Below are positions 33,358 to 44,351 of a DNA stretch of 64,000 bases, in pieces (the first letter of the stretch is position 1; every line of letters begins with the position of its first letter). The stretch is from contig NZ_JACCBI010000001.1 of assembly GCF_013407835.1 (NCBI RefSeq), positions 3,348,001 to 3,412,000 on the forward strand, read 5' to 3'. The notes beneath the pieces are model-generated. The model was not told the DNA's origin. It made no database searches and saw nothing but the letters and a program-made list of their open reading frames with translations. A program made the position numbers and the translations under genes. The DNA comes from Agromyces atrinae (GTDB lineage: Bacteria > Actinomycetota > Actinomycetes > Actinomycetales > Microbacteriaceae).

Positions 33358-34710
33358 TCAGGCGTCGATGTCGACGTCTTTCGTCTCGGTCGAGATGAGG
33401 AGCGCGACGAGGGTGAGCACCGCCATGACGGCGAGGTAGATGCCGACCCAGAACGGGCTGCCGTCACCCGCCTCCCAGAGCGCGACCGCGATGAAGGGTG
33501 CGACGGCGGCTCCGAGGATCGACGACACGTTGTACGAGATGCCCGAGCCTGTGTAGCGCACGTTCGTCGGGAACAGCTCGGGCAGCAGTGCACCCATGGG
33601 TCCGAAGGTGAGACCCATGAGCGAGAAGCCGATCACGAGCCACGCCATCACACCGACGAAGCCGGCGTCGAGCAGCGGCACCCAGACGAGGCCGAACACG
33701 ATGATGCCGAGGGTGACCCAGATGAGCGTGCGGCGACGGCCCCACTTATCGGCGAGCGGACCCGAGACGAGCGTGAAGACGCCGAAGAACACGACTCCCG
33801 CGATGAGCATGAGCACGAACGTCGTGTACGAGTAGCCGAGACCCGGCACCGCGGCATCCGTCGCGGCCCGCCCGTAGCTGAGCGAGAACGCCGTCATCAG
33901 GTAGAAGAGCACGTACGTCGCGAGCATGAAGAAGGTGCCGAGGATGAGCTTCCGCCAGTGCAGGCGGAACGCCACGGCGAGCGGCAGGCGCTGGATCGTG
34001 CCGGTCTTCTCGGCCTTCGTGAACGCGGTCGACTCGACGAGCCGCAGACGCACCCAGAGGCCGACGGCGACCATGACGATCGAGAAGAGGAACGGGATGC
34101 GCCAGCCCCACTCGAGGAAGGCGTCCGACGGCATCGTCGGGTCGTCCGACGGCAGGATCGCCGCGATGACGAGGAACAGGCCGTTCGCGATGATGAAGCC
34201 GATGGGCGCGCCGAGCTGCGGGAACGTGCCGTACCAGGCGCGCTTGCCCTTCGGGGCGTTCTCCGTCGCGACGAGCGCGGCGCCCGACCACTCGCCGCCG
34301 AGCGCGAAGCCCTGGGCGAGACGCAGTACCACGAGCAGGAACGGAGCGATCCAGCCGACGAGGGCGTAGGTCGGCAGGGCGCCGATCAGGAAGGTCGCGA
34401 TTCCCATCGTGAGGAGCGCGCCGACGAGTGTCGCCTTCCGCCCGACCTTGTCGCCCAGGTGACCGAACACGACCGCACCGAGCGGGCGGGCGACCATCGC
34501 GGCGCCGAAGACGGCGAAGGATGACAGGAGCGATGTCGTCGGGTCGTCGGACGGGAAGAACAGATGGGGGAAGACGAGGACGGCGGCCGTCGCGTAGACG
34601 TAGAAATCGTAGAACTCGATCGTCGTACCGATGAGGCTCGCGAGCAGCACGCGGCTGCGCGGGTTCGCGGGGACGTTCGAGGATTCCGCCTGAGTTGCGG
34701 ACAGAGACAT
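33358..34710 (-). CDS. MFS transporter, metabolite:H+ symporter (MHS) type
   Basis: 450 residues with about 12 hydrophobic segments. MHS-family features: TTIEFYDFYVYATAAVLVFPHLFFP at the start, GHLGDKVGRKATL in the loop 2-3, GFALGGEWSGAALVATENAPKGKR after helix 4, and GPLADKWGRRRTL in the second half. Members import organic acids, betaine or shikimate with protons. Substrate unknown. GGAAAG lies upstream of the ATG. Confidence 0.9.
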   Translation of the reverse strand: MSLSATQAESSNVPANPRSRVLLASLIGTTIEFYDFYVYATAAVLVFPHLFFPSDDPTTSLLSSFAVFGAAMVARPLGAVVFGHLGDKVGRKATLVGALLTMGIATFLIGALPTYALVGWIAPFLLVVLRLAQGFALGGEWSGAALVATENAPKGKRAWYGTFPQLGAPIGFIIANGLFLVIAAILPSDDPTMPSDAFLEWGWRIPFLFSIVMVAVGLWVRLRLVESTAFTKAEKTGTIQRLPLAVAFRLHWRKLILGTFFMLATYVLFYLMTAFSLSYGRAATDAAVPGLGYSYTTFVLMLIAGVVFFGVFTLVSGPLADKWGRRRTLIWVTLGIIVFGLVWVPLLDAGFVGVMAWLVIGFSLMGLTFGPMGALLPELFPTNVRYTGSGISYNVSSILGAAVAPFIAVALWEAGDGSPFWVGIYLAVMAVLTLVALLISTETKDVDIDA

Positions 34711-34782
34711 GAGGAGCGGCTTTCCGAAGAGTGCGTTGATCTCCGCATGGGGGGAGGCGTCGATCAGGCGTCAGAACCGCAC

Positions 34783-34799
34783 ACGGATGAGTCATCCGT
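34783..34799. promoter_or_regulatory. Dyad upstream of the MFS gene
   Basis: ACGGATGA-g-TCATCCGT, a perfect 8-bp inverted repeat about 75 bases before the MFS start. Possible operator, or terminator of nothing evident. Bases 34800-34891 hold no gene; a further dyad GAAC-ggtact-GTTC lies near 34860. Confidence 0.35.
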
Positions 34800-34891
34800 C
34801 GCTTGTGGCAACCTCAGAACGCTACGCTCGGGCGCGAGCCGCGTCGACTCGAGCGAGACGAACGGTACTGTTCGCGCGACGAACGGCTCGA

Positions 34892-35248
34892 TCAGCGCCA
34901 GACGACGGCGATCACGATGTTCGCGAGCGTCAGGCCGCCGATGAGCCAGAGCGCCCATGACGGCGCCGGGTCCTTCTTGCGGAACACGAACACGAGAACC
35001 GTGATGACGACGGCGACGATGAGCTTGACGGCGATCTTCGCCATGTCGAGGTCGCGCTCGCCCATCATCTCGATGAGGCCGACCATGGCGACGCCCGTCA
35101 CGAGTTGCGTCAGTGCTCCGTGCACCATCGCGGTCACGACGGTGCCCTTCCCGCGACCGATTGCCTTCGTCTGCACGAGGAAACCTCCGAGCAGCGATGC
35201 GAGGCCGACGAAGTGCAGGATGAGCAGGATCATGACGACGACGTTCAT
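34892..35248 (-). CDS. Small integral membrane protein of unknown function
   Basis: 118 residues, four hydrophobic helices (VVVMILLILHFVGLASLLGGF, VHGALTQLVTGVAMVGLI, IAVKLIVAVVITVLVFVF, ALWLIGGLTLANIVIAVVW). No family recognised with certainty. The ATG at 35248 follows TACAGT by seven bases and a CTCTAC/GTAGAG dyad overlaps that box, so expression may be repressor-controlled. It lies 49 bases downstream of ribH but seems independently transcribed. Confidence 0.75.
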   Translation of the reverse strand: MNVVVMILLILHFVGLASLLGGFLVQTKAIGRGKGTVVTAMVHGALTQLVTGVAMVGLIEMMGERDLDMAKIAVKLIVAVVITVLVFVFRKKDPAPSWALWLIGGLTLANIVIAVVWR

Positions 35249-35251
35249 GCT

Positions 35252-35268
35252 CTCTACTGTATGTAGAG
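35252..35268. promoter_or_regulatory. Operator-like dyad over the -10 box
   Basis: CTCTAC-tgtat-GTAGAG overlaps the TACAGT box (complement 35256-35261) of the membrane-protein gene. Confidence 0.45.
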
Positions 35269-35297
35269 CAAGAACGTCGTCGCCAGTAAGGGAAACC

Positions 35298-35768
35298 TCA
35301 GCGGGCGAGGCTCCGCAGCGCGACGACCGTCGCGAGGGCGGCCTCGGCGGCCTCGGCTCCCTTGTCTTCCTTCGAGCCCTCGATGCCCGCACGGTCGAGG
35401 GCCTGCTGCTCGTCGTCGGTCGTGAGGACGCCGAAGCCGACGGGCTTGCCCGTGTCGAGGGCGACGCGCGTGAGGCCGTCGGTCGTCGCCGACGAGACGT
35501 ACTCGAAGTGGGGCGTACCCCCGCGGATGATGACGCCGAGGGCCACGACGGCGTCGGCGCCCGCGTCGAGGGCGGCCTTCGAGACGATCGGCAGCTCGAA
35601 GCTGCCGGGCACGCGCACGAGCGAGTGGGTCGCGCCGGCGGAGTCGAGGAAGCGCTGCGCGCCCGCGATGAGCCCGTCGGTGACGACTTCGTGCCAGCTG
35701 CCCGCGACGATCACGACGGTGATCCCCGTGCCGTCGACCGTCAGTGTGGGGGAGCCTGCTCCGCTCAT
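35298..35768 (-). CDS. ribH: 6,7-dimethyl-8-ribityllumazine synthase
   Basis: 156 residues. Condenses the ribityl pyrimidine with dihydroxybutanone phosphate. Motifs: [38 protein letters not shown] with the catalytic His, and [16 protein letters not shown]. Last gene of the rib operon, overlapping ribBA by four bases. The C-terminus [10 protein letters not shown] is typical. Confidence 0.97.
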   Translation of the reverse strand: MSGAGSPTLTVDGTGITVVIVAGSWHEVVTDGLIAGAQRFLDSAGATHSLVRVPGSFELPIVSKAALDAGADAVVALGVIIRGGTPHFEYVSSATTDGLTRVALDTGKPVGFGVLTTDDEQQALDRAGIEGSKEDKGAEAAEAALATVVALRSLAR

Positions 35769-37048
35769 GATGCGTGTCCTTCCAGGAGTGCTGCCTCGGC
35801 GGCGCCGAGTTGGCTGTCGGTGATGGTGTGGCCCATGCGCTCGCGCTTGGTCTCAAGGTAGCCCTCGTTGAAGGCGCCGACGCCGACGACGAGGGGCACC
35901 TGCTCGCTCACGGCGATGCCGTGGGAGGTGAGCTGGCGGATCTTCTCGGGGTTGTTCGTGAGGAGTCGCACCGAGCGCACGCCCATCTCGTCGAGGATCG
36001 CCGTCGCGGCGCCGTAGTCGCGCGCGTCGGCGGGCAGGCCGAGCGCGAGGTTGGCGTCGAGCGTGTCGAGGCCCTGCTCCTGCAGCGCGTAGGCGCGCAG
36101 CTTGTTGATGAGGCCGATGCCTCGACCCTCGTGGCCGCGCAGGTAGATGACGATACCGCCGTCACGCTGGATGGTGTCGAGGGCGGCGTCGAGCTGCGGG
36201 CCGCACTCGCACTTGAGCGAGCCGAACGCTTCACCGGTCAGGCACTCGGAGTGCACGCGCACGAGTGTGCCTTGCGCGCTCGGGGTACCGGCGACGATCG
36301 CGACGTGGTCGGCGCCCGTCGAGCGGTCGCGGTAGGCGCGCACGCGGAACGGTCCGTGCGTGGTCGGAACGGTCGTCTCGACCTCGAACGTGACGCGCGA
36401 CGACTCGGGCACGTCGGCGGCGGCCGGTACGTCGGAGGCCGGGTGCTCGTCGAGCCACGCGACGAGCGCCGCGATCGTCGTGACGGGCAGGCCGGCGCTC
36501 TCGCCAAGCTCGATGAGGCCGGGCAGGCGCATCATCTCGCCGTCGTCCGCCACGAGCTCGCCGATGACGCCGACGGGCGCGAGGCCCGCGAGCTTCATGA
36601 GATCGACCGTGGCCTCGGTGTGCCCGGGCCGTTCGCGCACGCCGCCCTCGCGCGCACGCAGGGGGATGACGTGGCCGGGCCGGATGAGCCGGTCGGGCGT
36701 CGCGGACGGGTCGGCGAGCACGCGGAGCGTGTGGGCGCGGTCGGCGGCCGAGATGCCCGTGCTCACGCGATCGGCCGCATCGACGGTGATCGTGTAGGCG
36801 GTGCCTCGTGCGTCCTGGCTGTCTTCGACCATGAGGGGCAGGTCGAGCCGGTCGGCGACGCCGTCGGGCATGGGGGCGCAGAGGTAGCCGCTCGTGTGGC
36901 GCACCATCCAGGCGATCCACTCCTGCGTCGCGAACTCGGCGGCCATGATGGCGTCGCCCTCGTTCTCTCGGGCCTCGTCGTCGGCGACGATGACGGGTTT
37001 GCCGGCGCGGAGCGCGTCGAGCACCTCGGGGATCGTGGCGAGGCTCAT
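35765..37048 (-). CDS. ribBA: Bifunctional 3,4-dihydroxy-2-butanone-4-phosphate synthase / GTP cyclohydrolase II
   Basis: 427 residues. The N-terminal DHBP synthase half has [17 protein letters not shown] and [21 protein letters not shown] patterns. The C-terminal GTP cyclohydrolase II half has the zinc cysteines in [15 protein letters not shown], plus [11 protein letters not shown] and LTNNPEKI. Supplies both branches of riboflavin synthesis. Overlaps ribE and ribH by four bases each. Confidence 0.97.
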   Translation of the reverse strand: MSLATIPEVLDALRAGKPVIVADDEARENEGDAIMAAEFATQEWIAWMVRHTSGYLCAPMPDGVADRLDLPLMVEDSQDARGTAYTITVDAADRVSTGISAADRAHTLRVLADPSATPDRLIRPGHVIPLRAREGGVRERPGHTEATVDLMKLAGLAPVGVIGELVADDGEMMRLPGLIELGESAGLPVTTIAALVAWLDEHPASDVPAAADVPESSRVTFEVETTVPTTHGPFRVRAYRDRSTGADHVAIVAGTPSAQGTLVRVHSECLTGEAFGSLKCECGPQLDAALDTIQRDGGIVIYLRGHEGRGIGLINKLRAYALQEQGLDTLDANLALGLPADARDYGAATAILDEMGVRSVRLLTNNPEKIRQLTSHGIAVSEQVPLVVGVGAFNEGYLETKRERMGHTITDSQLGAAEAALLEGHAS

Positions 37049-37647
37049 GCGCGGTCTCCTTCGAATCGCAGCATGCGCTGCACCTGGCGGGCGAGGATGT
37101 CGGTCTCGATGTTCACCCGGTCGCCGACGACGCGTTCGCCGAGCGTCGTCGCCGTGAGGGTCTCGGGGATGAGCGACACCTCGAACCAGTCGTCGCCGAC
37201 GGCGCTGACCGTGAGCGACGTGCCGTCGACCGTGATGGAGCCCTTATCGACGACGAGCGGGGCGTGCTGAGGGTCGAGGCTGAAGCGGAGCACGCGCCAC
37301 GCCTCACCGGGAACGACCGAGAGCAGCTCGGAGGTGCCGTCGATGTGGCCCTGCACGATGTGGCCGCCGATGCGGTCGCCGATCTTCGCGGCGCGCTCGA
37401 GGTTGACCGTGCGGCCTTCGGCGGCGTCGCCGAGGGTCGACGTCACGAGGGTCTGCCGCATGACGTCGGCCGTGAACCAGTCGTCGCCCTGCTCGACGAC
37501 GGTGAGGCAGACGCCGCTTACCGAGATCGAGTCGCCGTGGCGCGCATCGGAGACGGCGATGGGTCCGCGCACGGTGAAGCGGGCGGCGTCGTCGGTCAGT
37601 TCGATGCGGTCGATGCGGCCGATCTCTTCGATGATTCCGGTGAACAT
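37045..37647 (-). CDS. ribE: Riboflavin synthase, alpha subunit
   Basis: 200 residues in two lumazine-binding repeats. Begins with the invariant MFTGIIEE; first repeat has GVCLTV, second repeat starts GDRIGGHIVQGHIDGT and contains GTSLTVSAV. Dismutates two lumazines to riboflavin. Abuts ribD (shared base) and overlaps ribBA by four bases. Confidence 0.96.
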   Translation of the reverse strand: MFTGIIEEIGRIDRIELTDDAARFTVRGPIAVSDARHGDSISVSGVCLTVVEQGDDWFTADVMRQTLVTSTLGDAAEGRTVNLERAAKIGDRIGGHIVQGHIDGTSELLSVVPGEAWRVLRFSLDPQHAPLVVDKGSITVDGTSLTVSAVGDDWFEVSLIPETLTATTLGERVVGDRVNIETDILARQVQRMLRFEGDRA

Positions 37648-38678
37648 CAGCGGGTTCCTCTCCGGGCGACGATCAGGATGTCGTCGCCGAGTGTCTCGGG
37701 TGAGTCGAATGTGAGTCGGTGGGCGTCGGCGAGCGTGCCGATTCCGAGGTCGCCGATCGCGACGCGGGGTCCGCCGAGAAGCGTGGGGGCGATGTATACG
37801 ACGAGCTCGTCGGCGAGATCGGCGGCGAGGAACGCGCTCGCGAGCGTCGGGCCGCCTTCGACGAAGAGCGAACGGATGCCTCGGGAGTGCAGCTCACGGA
37901 GCGCGGCATCGAGGTCGTGGCCGTCGACGTGGAGCGGCTCGTGCGGGCCCCGGTGCACGGCGGCATCGGCCGGAATGGCGCGACTCCCGAAGACGACGGG
38001 AACCGGTTGCGACTCGAGCAGCTCGCCGCCGGGAGTGCGCGCCGTGAGGGACGGGTCGTCGGCGAGGAGCGTTCCGCTACCGACGGCGATGGCGTCGGCG
38101 GCGGCGCGGCGCACGTGCACGTCGGCTCGGGCGGCGGGGCCGGTGATCCATTGACTCGACCCGTCGGCGGCTGCTGCGCGACCGTCGAGGGTCTGCGCCC
38201 ACTTCACCGTCACGAGCGGTCGTCCGAGTCGAGCGGCGGGCAGCCAGTCGCCGAGTGCGGTCTCGGCGTCCGAGAGGAGGAGTCCGCCCTCGACGTCGAC
38301 ACCGGCCTCACGCAGGGTCTCGGCGCCTCCCGAGGAGTGCTGACCCGGGTCGGGCACGGCGAACACGACGCGGGAGACACCCGCCGCGATGAGTGCTTGG
38401 GCGCACGGGCCCGTGCGGCCCTCGTGGTTGCAGGGCTCGAGCGTGACGACGGCCGTCGCGCCGCGCGCCGCGCCCTCGCTGAGCTTCGAGAGGGCGTCGA
38501 CCTCGGCGTGAGCCGTACCGGCGCCGCGGTGCCAGCCCTCGGCGATGACATCGCCGTCGGCATCGAGGATCACGCAGCCGACCCGAGGGTTGATGCCGCG
38601 CGAGGGACCGCGGCCGGCGAGCTCGATGGCTCGGCGCAACGCCCGTTCCTCGTGTTGCGACCGCTCGACGACCGACAT
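37647..38678 (-). CDS. ribD: Riboflavin biosynthesis deaminase/reductase
   Basis: 343 residues. Deaminase domain: HAEVDAL and EPCNHEGRTGPCAQAL bind zinc. Reductase domain: VTVKWAQTLDGR and LFVEGGPTLASAFL. Handles the second and third steps of the GTP branch. ATG 38678 was chosen because the frame upstream runs into the FMN aptamer; purine-rich GGAACGGAAG lies ahead of it. First gene of the operon and thus directly under riboswitch control. Confidence 0.95.
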   Translation of the reverse strand: MSVVERSQHEERALRRAIELAGRGPSRGINPRVGCVILDADGDVIAEGWHRGAGTAHAEVDALSKLSEGAARGATAVVTLEPCNHEGRTGPCAQALIAAGVSRVVFAVPDPGQHSSGGAETLREAGVDVEGGLLLSDAETALGDWLPAARLGRPLVTVKWAQTLDGRAAAADGSSQWITGPAARADVHVRRAAADAIAVGSGTLLADDPSLTARTPGGELLESQPVPVVFGSRAIPADAAVHRGPHEPLHVDGHDLDAALRELHSRGIRSLFVEGGPTLASAFLAADLADELVVYIAPTLLGGPRVAIGDLGIGTLADAHRLTFDSPETLGDDILIVARRGTR

Positions 38679-38730
38679 CCTCTTCCGTTCCCTGTGCGGG
38701 CTCCGGGGATCGATGGACTCGCGTCCGAGC

Positions 38731-38760
38731 GTCGGCGGTCGTCTCTCGACGACTACCGAC
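38731..38760 (-). promoter_or_regulatory. Expression-platform hairpin of the rib leader
   Basis: A near-perfect 30-base hairpin (outer GTCGG/CCGAC, inner GTCGTC-tctc-GACGAC) lies between aptamer and ribD. It is a candidate switch helix; no U-run follows, so control of translation is more likely than termination. Confidence 0.5.
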
Positions 38761-38761
38761 C

Positions 38762-38898
38762 CGTGCGCCTCCCATCCGGACTTTAACCGTCGGTACTGGA
38801 GTTTCACCAGTTCAACCGCTCGAGCGACCCGACTGGGCAACTCTCACGGCTCGCGGACTATCACCGCCGGTTCGGATTCTCACCGACCCCGGAGCACG
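38762..38898 (-). promoter_or_regulatory. FMN riboswitch (RFN element)
   Basis: On the minus strand the conserved segments appear in order: GGGGTCGGTGAGAATCCG, AACCGGCGGTGATAGTCCGC, GGTTGAACTGGTGAAACTCC, CCGACGGTTAAAGTCCGGAT, then GGGAG. CGTGC and GCACG at the two ends can form P1. FMN binding lowers rib operon expression in this family. Confidence 0.95.
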
Positions 38899-38978
38899 TT
38901 TCGTGTTCTCGATTGTAGGTCAACGCTCCGACACCCCGAGTATTCCCCGTCACACTCGCGTAAAGGACGCAGGATCGG

Positions 38979-39703
38979 TCAGGCGAGGAGCGCGGGGAGC
39001 TCGGAGAGCGACGCGATCTCGATGACCCCGAGCTCCGCGATCTCGGCGGCGTCGGACTCGCTCGGGCGCTTGCCGCTCCGGTTGATCCACACGCCCGTGA
39101 GTCCGGCGCGCGCGGCGCCGAGCGCATCCGTCCGCAGGCGGTCGCCGACGTAGACGGCGGCGGCCGGGGCGACGCCGAAGGCTTCGACCGCGTGCTGGAA
39201 GATGCGCGCATCGGGTTTCGTCACGCCGAGCTCGCCCGACGCGATGACATGCTCGAGGCGTGATGCGATCGCCACGCGGTCGATCTTGTCGGCCTGGAAG
39301 TCGGCCTCGCCGTTGGTGATGATGCCGAACCGCACGCCCGGGATGACGCGCTCGAGCGCGTCGAGGGTGGGAAGCGCATCGGCGTGCAGGTGCCAGGCAG
39401 CGCGGTAGTGCTCGAAGTAGTCGGCGAACCACGCACCCGAGGCGTCACCATCGAGCTCGACGCCGTGGGCCGCCGCGAAGTCGCGAGCCCGCGCTCGGCG
39501 CTGGCCCTCGAAACTCAGGTCGCCCGCGAGATACGAGTGATAGTGCCGCTCTTCGAGTTCGAACCACAGCCGATCGAGCGCGTCGGCCTCGCCGCGGTGC
39601 CCGCGCAGCGCGGAGTGCGCGACGATGCCGCTCCGCACCGCCTCGCGATGCGCGAAGAGCGTGTCGTCGAGATCGAAGAGCACGACCTGGAGGGCAGCCC
39701 CGC

Positions 39704-39707
<4 letters not shown>
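38979..39707 (-). CDS. HAD-family hydrolase
   Basis: 242 residues. Motif I FDLDDTLF (nucleophile Asp), motif II in GIITNGEAD, Lys of motif III in LGVTKPDARIF and motif IV VYVGDRLRTDALGA. A C1 cap fits a phosphatase of the YjjG/GS-like group; substrate unknown. GTG 39707 overlaps the acetyltransferase stop (GTGA). Third gene of trpS-GNAT-HAD. Confidence 0.9.
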
Positions 39708-41334
<1,627 letters not shown>

Positions 41335-41378
41335 TCACGGGGAGTGTCGCGCCGCGGCGGGCCGGCGGGCGAGAAGGG

Positions 41379-42212
41379 TCAGAGGGCGTAGTCGACGACG
41401 ACGGGGGCGTGGTCGGACCATCGCTCGTCGTAGGCCGCCGCACGGTCGACCGCGTAGTCGGTGACGGTCGCCGCGAGTGCGGGCGTCGCCAGGTGGTAGT
41501 CGATGCGCCAGCCGGTGTCGGTGTCGAAGGCCTTGCCGCGCTGCGACCACCACGTGTACGGGCCCGCGACGTCGCCGGCGAAACGTCGCCCGACGTCGAC
41601 CCAGCCGAGGCCGCCGCCCGCGTTGTAGTCGTCGGCGCCTTCTGCGCCGAGGAACTGGTCGAAGTAGGCGCGCTCCTCCGGCAGGAAGCCGGCGTTCTTG
41701 AGGTTGCCCTTCCAGTTCTTGATGTCGAGGGTGCGGTGCCCGACGTTCAGGTCGCCCATCACGACCGCGTAGTCGGTGTGCGCGGCGAGCGCGGGAAGGC
41801 GCTCGGCCATGCCCGCGAGGAACGTGTACTTGTCGTCCTGCTTCGGCGTGCCGACGCCACCGGTCGGCACGTAGGTACTGACGACCGTGACGATCTTGTC
41901 GCCCACTTCGTAGTCGGCTTCGATCCAGCGGCCTGCGCTGTCGAACTCGTCGGGACCGAACTCGACGCGGTGGATGGTCGCTCGGTTGCGCGAAGCGATC
42001 GCCACGCCCGCGCGACCCTTGGCCGTCGCCGCGTCGTGCAGGACCGACCATTCGTCACCGAGAAGACCCGTCAGGTCGTCGGTCGACGCGCGCACCTCTT
42101 GGAGCGCGAGGATGTCGACACCGCGGGCGTCGAGCCAGTCGCCCATTCCCTTGCGGTAGGCGGCGCGGACGCCGTTCACGTTGACAGAGGCGATGCGAAG
42201 GGGGCGGGCCAT
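41379..42212 (-). CDS. xthA: Exodeoxyribonuclease III / AP endonuclease
   Basis: 277 residues. Begins MARPLRIASVNVNGVRAA; LALQEVRA (metal Glu), YVPTGG, MGDLNVGH (catalytic Asp-Asn) and SDHAPVVVD (Asp-His) are the endonuclease/exonuclease/phosphatase signatures. Acts in base-excision repair. Start 42212 was preferred to 42224 because TATGAT sits seven bases upstream and would overlap the earlier ATG. Confidence 0.93.
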   Translation of the reverse strand: MARPLRIASVNVNGVRAAYRKGMGDWLDARGVDILALQEVRASTDDLTGLLGDEWSVLHDAATAKGRAGVAIASRNRATIHRVEFGPDEFDSAGRWIEADYEVGDKIVTVVSTYVPTGGVGTPKQDDKYTFLAGMAERLPALAAHTDYAVVMGDLNVGHRTLDIKNWKGNLKNAGFLPEERAYFDQFLGAEGADDYNAGGGLGWVDVGRRFAGDVAGPYTWWSQRGKAFDTDTGWRIDYHLATPALAATVTDYAVDRAAAYDERWSDHAPVVVDYAL

Positions 42213-42219
42213 GCCTTCG

Positions 42220-42225
42220 ATCATA
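42220..42225 (-). promoter_or_regulatory. xthA: Leaderless -10 box of xthA
   Basis: On the minus strand TATGAT ends seven bases before ATG 42212. Confidence 0.45.
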
Positions 42226-42278
42226 GGCGCGGCCGCCGACAGAGCGCGGCCGCCGACAGAGCGCGGGCGCCCTCCGCG

Positions 42279-43571
42279 TCATCCGCTGTTCGTCGCGTCG
42301 AGCTCGCCGAGCGCCGTGGTCGCCGCCCGCAGCTCACGGCGGGCGCTCCACGCGTTCCACCAGTGCGCCGCGTCGACGGCGGCCTGGGCTCGCCGCACCC
42401 GCACACGTGCGGCGACGAGGAGGGCGTGGCGCTCGCGCTCGATGCGCTCGCGTTCGAGCTCCTCGGCGCTCACGCGGCGCAGCGACTCGTCGCGATCGCT
42501 CGCCCTTTCGGCGATCCACGATGCGGCGACGAGGATGACGACGCTCGTGAAACGGAACCACAGCAGCAGACCGATGAAGACGGTGAAGGTCGCGAGCAGG
42601 GGGTTGCGCGTCGCGCTGCCGAGGAGCGTCGACGCGAGCAACTGCAGCACGACGAGTCCGAGACCGCCGAGGAGCGATCCGCTCCACAGCTGGCGCCATC
42701 GGAGTTCGGCGCCCGAGAGGAAGCGGAAGAGGGCGATGAGCGCGGACGCGTCGATGACGAAGACGAGCACGAGGCCGACAAGGGAACCCGCGAAGGAGGT
42801 CAGCCACGAGTCCTCGGGCACGCCGAAGAGGCTCATGATCCACTCGAGGGCCGCTGTGCTCGCGACGGTGAGGCCCGCTCCGAGCAGGAGCGCGGCACCG
42901 AAGATGAGGGCGGCGAGGAAGTCGCGGGCCTTGAGGAGGACGTATGCGCGCGTGTCCTTCAGCAGCCCGAAGACGCTGCGGATCGCGAGCCGCGAGTAGG
43001 TGACCCAGCCGATCGCGGTCCAGATGAGACCACCGAGGGCGACGGCGCCGGTCCACCCGAAGAGGCTCGTGCTGGTCGTCGCGGCTGCCTCGAGGGATTC
43101 GGGCGTGATCGCGCCGCCCTCGCGGATGAGGCCCGGGATGTACGTGTTGATGAGGTCGATGACGGCCTGCATGACGTCGGGGCGACCGCTGAACCAGATA
43201 CCCGCGACCGCGACGACCACGTAGACGGCCGCGAAGATCGCGAAGAGCGCCTGATAGCTCATCCCGGCGCTCAGCAGGAAGCCGTTGACCGTGAGGAAGC
43301 GCCGCCAGACGCGCACGGGGAAGAGCGCGAGGGTGCGCTGCGTGAGCTCGGTGACGCGCTGCACGGGCTCCTCGAAGCGCTCGCGCAAGGGTCCGCTCAC
43401 CTGGTCGGCACGCTCCTTGAGCTCCGCCTCGGCACGGCGCATCCGCTCGCGCATGGCCGACTCGGAATCGAGCGGCATGCCGATCACCGGTTCAGCCGGA
43501 ACCGGCTCCGACGCGGGTACGCGGGAGCGCCCACCGCGCGCCGAAGCATCGCGGTTCGGGGACTGACTCAC
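42279..43571 (-). CDS. YihY/BrkB-family membrane protein
   Basis: 430 residues. A charged N-terminal tail of about 80 residues leads to six hydrophobic segments. FLLSAGMSYQALFAIFAAV is the family's first helix motif (AAGMSYQxLFALFP-like). The C-terminal ~90 residues are a highly charged Arg/Glu/Ala helix (EELERERIERERHALL). Members are called virulence factor BrkB but their function is unsettled. GTG 43571 follows TAGTCT at six bases. Confidence 0.88.
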   Translation of the reverse strand: MSQSPNRDASARGGRSRVPASEPVPAEPVIGMPLDSESAMRERMRRAEAELKERADQVSGPLRERFEEPVQRVTELTQRTLALFPVRVWRRFLTVNGFLLSAGMSYQALFAIFAAVYVVVAVAGIWFSGRPDVMQAVIDLINTYIPGLIREGGAITPESLEAAATTSTSLFGWTGAVALGGLIWTAIGWVTYSRLAIRSVFGLLKDTRAYVLLKARDFLAALIFGAALLLGAGLTVASTAALEWIMSLFGVPEDSWLTSFAGSLVGLVLVFVIDASALIALFRFLSGAELRWRQLWSGSLLGGLGLVVLQLLASTLLGSATRNPLLATFTVFIGLLLWFRFTSVVILVAASWIAERASDRDESLRRVSAEELERERIERERHALLVAARVRVRRAQAAVDAAHWWNAWSARRELRAATTALGELDATNSG

Positions 43572-43577
43572 GCGACC

Positions 43578-43583
43578 AGACTA
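43578..43583 (-). promoter_or_regulatory. Leaderless -10 box of the BrkB-like gene
   Basis: On the minus strand TAGTCT ends six bases before GTG 43571. Confidence 0.55.
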
Positions 43584-43591
43584 GCGAGGGG

Positions 43592-44350
43592 CTACGGCTT
43601 ACCGCGCATGATGGCCTGCTTGACCTCGGCGATCGCCTTCGTCACCTCGATGCCACGCGGGCACGCCTCGGTGCAGTTGAAGGTCGTGCGGCAGCGCCAC
43701 ACGCCTTCCTTGTCGTTCAGGATGTCGAGGCGCACGTTGGCCGCATCGTCGCGCGAGTCGAAGATGAAGCGGTGCGCGTTGACGATCGCCGCCGGGCCGA
43801 AGTACTGGCCGTCGGTCCAGAAGACGGGGCACGACGAGGTGCACGCGGCGCACAGGATGCACTTCGTGGTGTCGTCGAAGATCTCACGCTTCGCGATCGA
43901 CTGCACGCGCTCCTTGCCGGGCTCCGGCGTGGAGTTCGCGATGAGGAACGGCTGCACCTCGCGGTACGACGCGAAGAACGGCTCCATGTCGACGATGAGG
44001 TCCTTCTCGAGGGGCAGACCCTTGATCGCCTCGACGTAGATGGGCTTCGAGATGTCGAGGTCCTTGATGAGCGTCTTGCACGCGAGGCGGTTGCGGCCGT
44101 TGATGCGCATGGCGTCGGAGCCGCAGATGCCGTGGGCGCACGAGCGACGGAACGTGAGCGTGCCGTCCTGCTCCCACTTGATCTTGTGGAGGGCGTCGAG
44201 CACGCGGTCGGTCGAGTACATCTCGACGTCGAAGTCCTGCCAGCGCGGCTCGTCGTCGACCTCGGGGTCGAACCGGCGGATGATGAACGTCACGGTGAAC
44301 GGAAGGATCGCGGCATCCGTCGTCGGGGCGTCGAGCGTAGCGGTGCTCAC
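43592..44350 (-). CDS. sdhB: Succinate dehydrogenase iron-sulfur subunit
   Basis: 252 residues. [2Fe-2S] ligands in RSCAHGICGSDAMRINGRNRL and a later Cys; [4Fe-4S]/[3Fe-4S] ligands in CILCAACTSSCP and CRTTFNCTEACPRG. Passes electrons from SdhA to quinone at the membrane. Last gene of sdhCDAB, one base after sdhA. Confidence 0.97.
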   Translation of the reverse strand: MSTATLDAPTTDAAILPFTVTFIIRRFDPEVDDEPRWQDFDVEMYSTDRVLDALHKIKWEQDGTLTFRRSCAHGICGSDAMRINGRNRLACKTLIKDLDISKPIYVEAIKGLPLEKDLIVDMEPFFASYREVQPFLIANSTPEPGKERVQSIAKREIFDDTTKCILCAACTSSCPVFWTDGQYFGPAAIVNAHRFIFDSRDDAANVRLDILNDKEGVWRCRTTFNCTEACPRGIEVTKAIAEVKQAIMRGKP

Positions 44351-44351
44351 G

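Noticed and set aside
31429..34524. 1031-codon open frame opposite the ABC and MFS genes
   Set aside because: Low-complexity Asp/Arg/His/Glu translation spanning two well-supported genes; a typical antisense shadow.
34859..34874. Possible LexA/SOS box (CGAAC...GTTCG)
   Set aside because: The spacer is six bases, not the four of actinobacterial SOS boxes, and no repair gene follows.
41409..44039. 876-codon open frame opposite xthA, BrkB-like and sdhB
   Set aside because: No motif, crosses three real genes; shadow frame.
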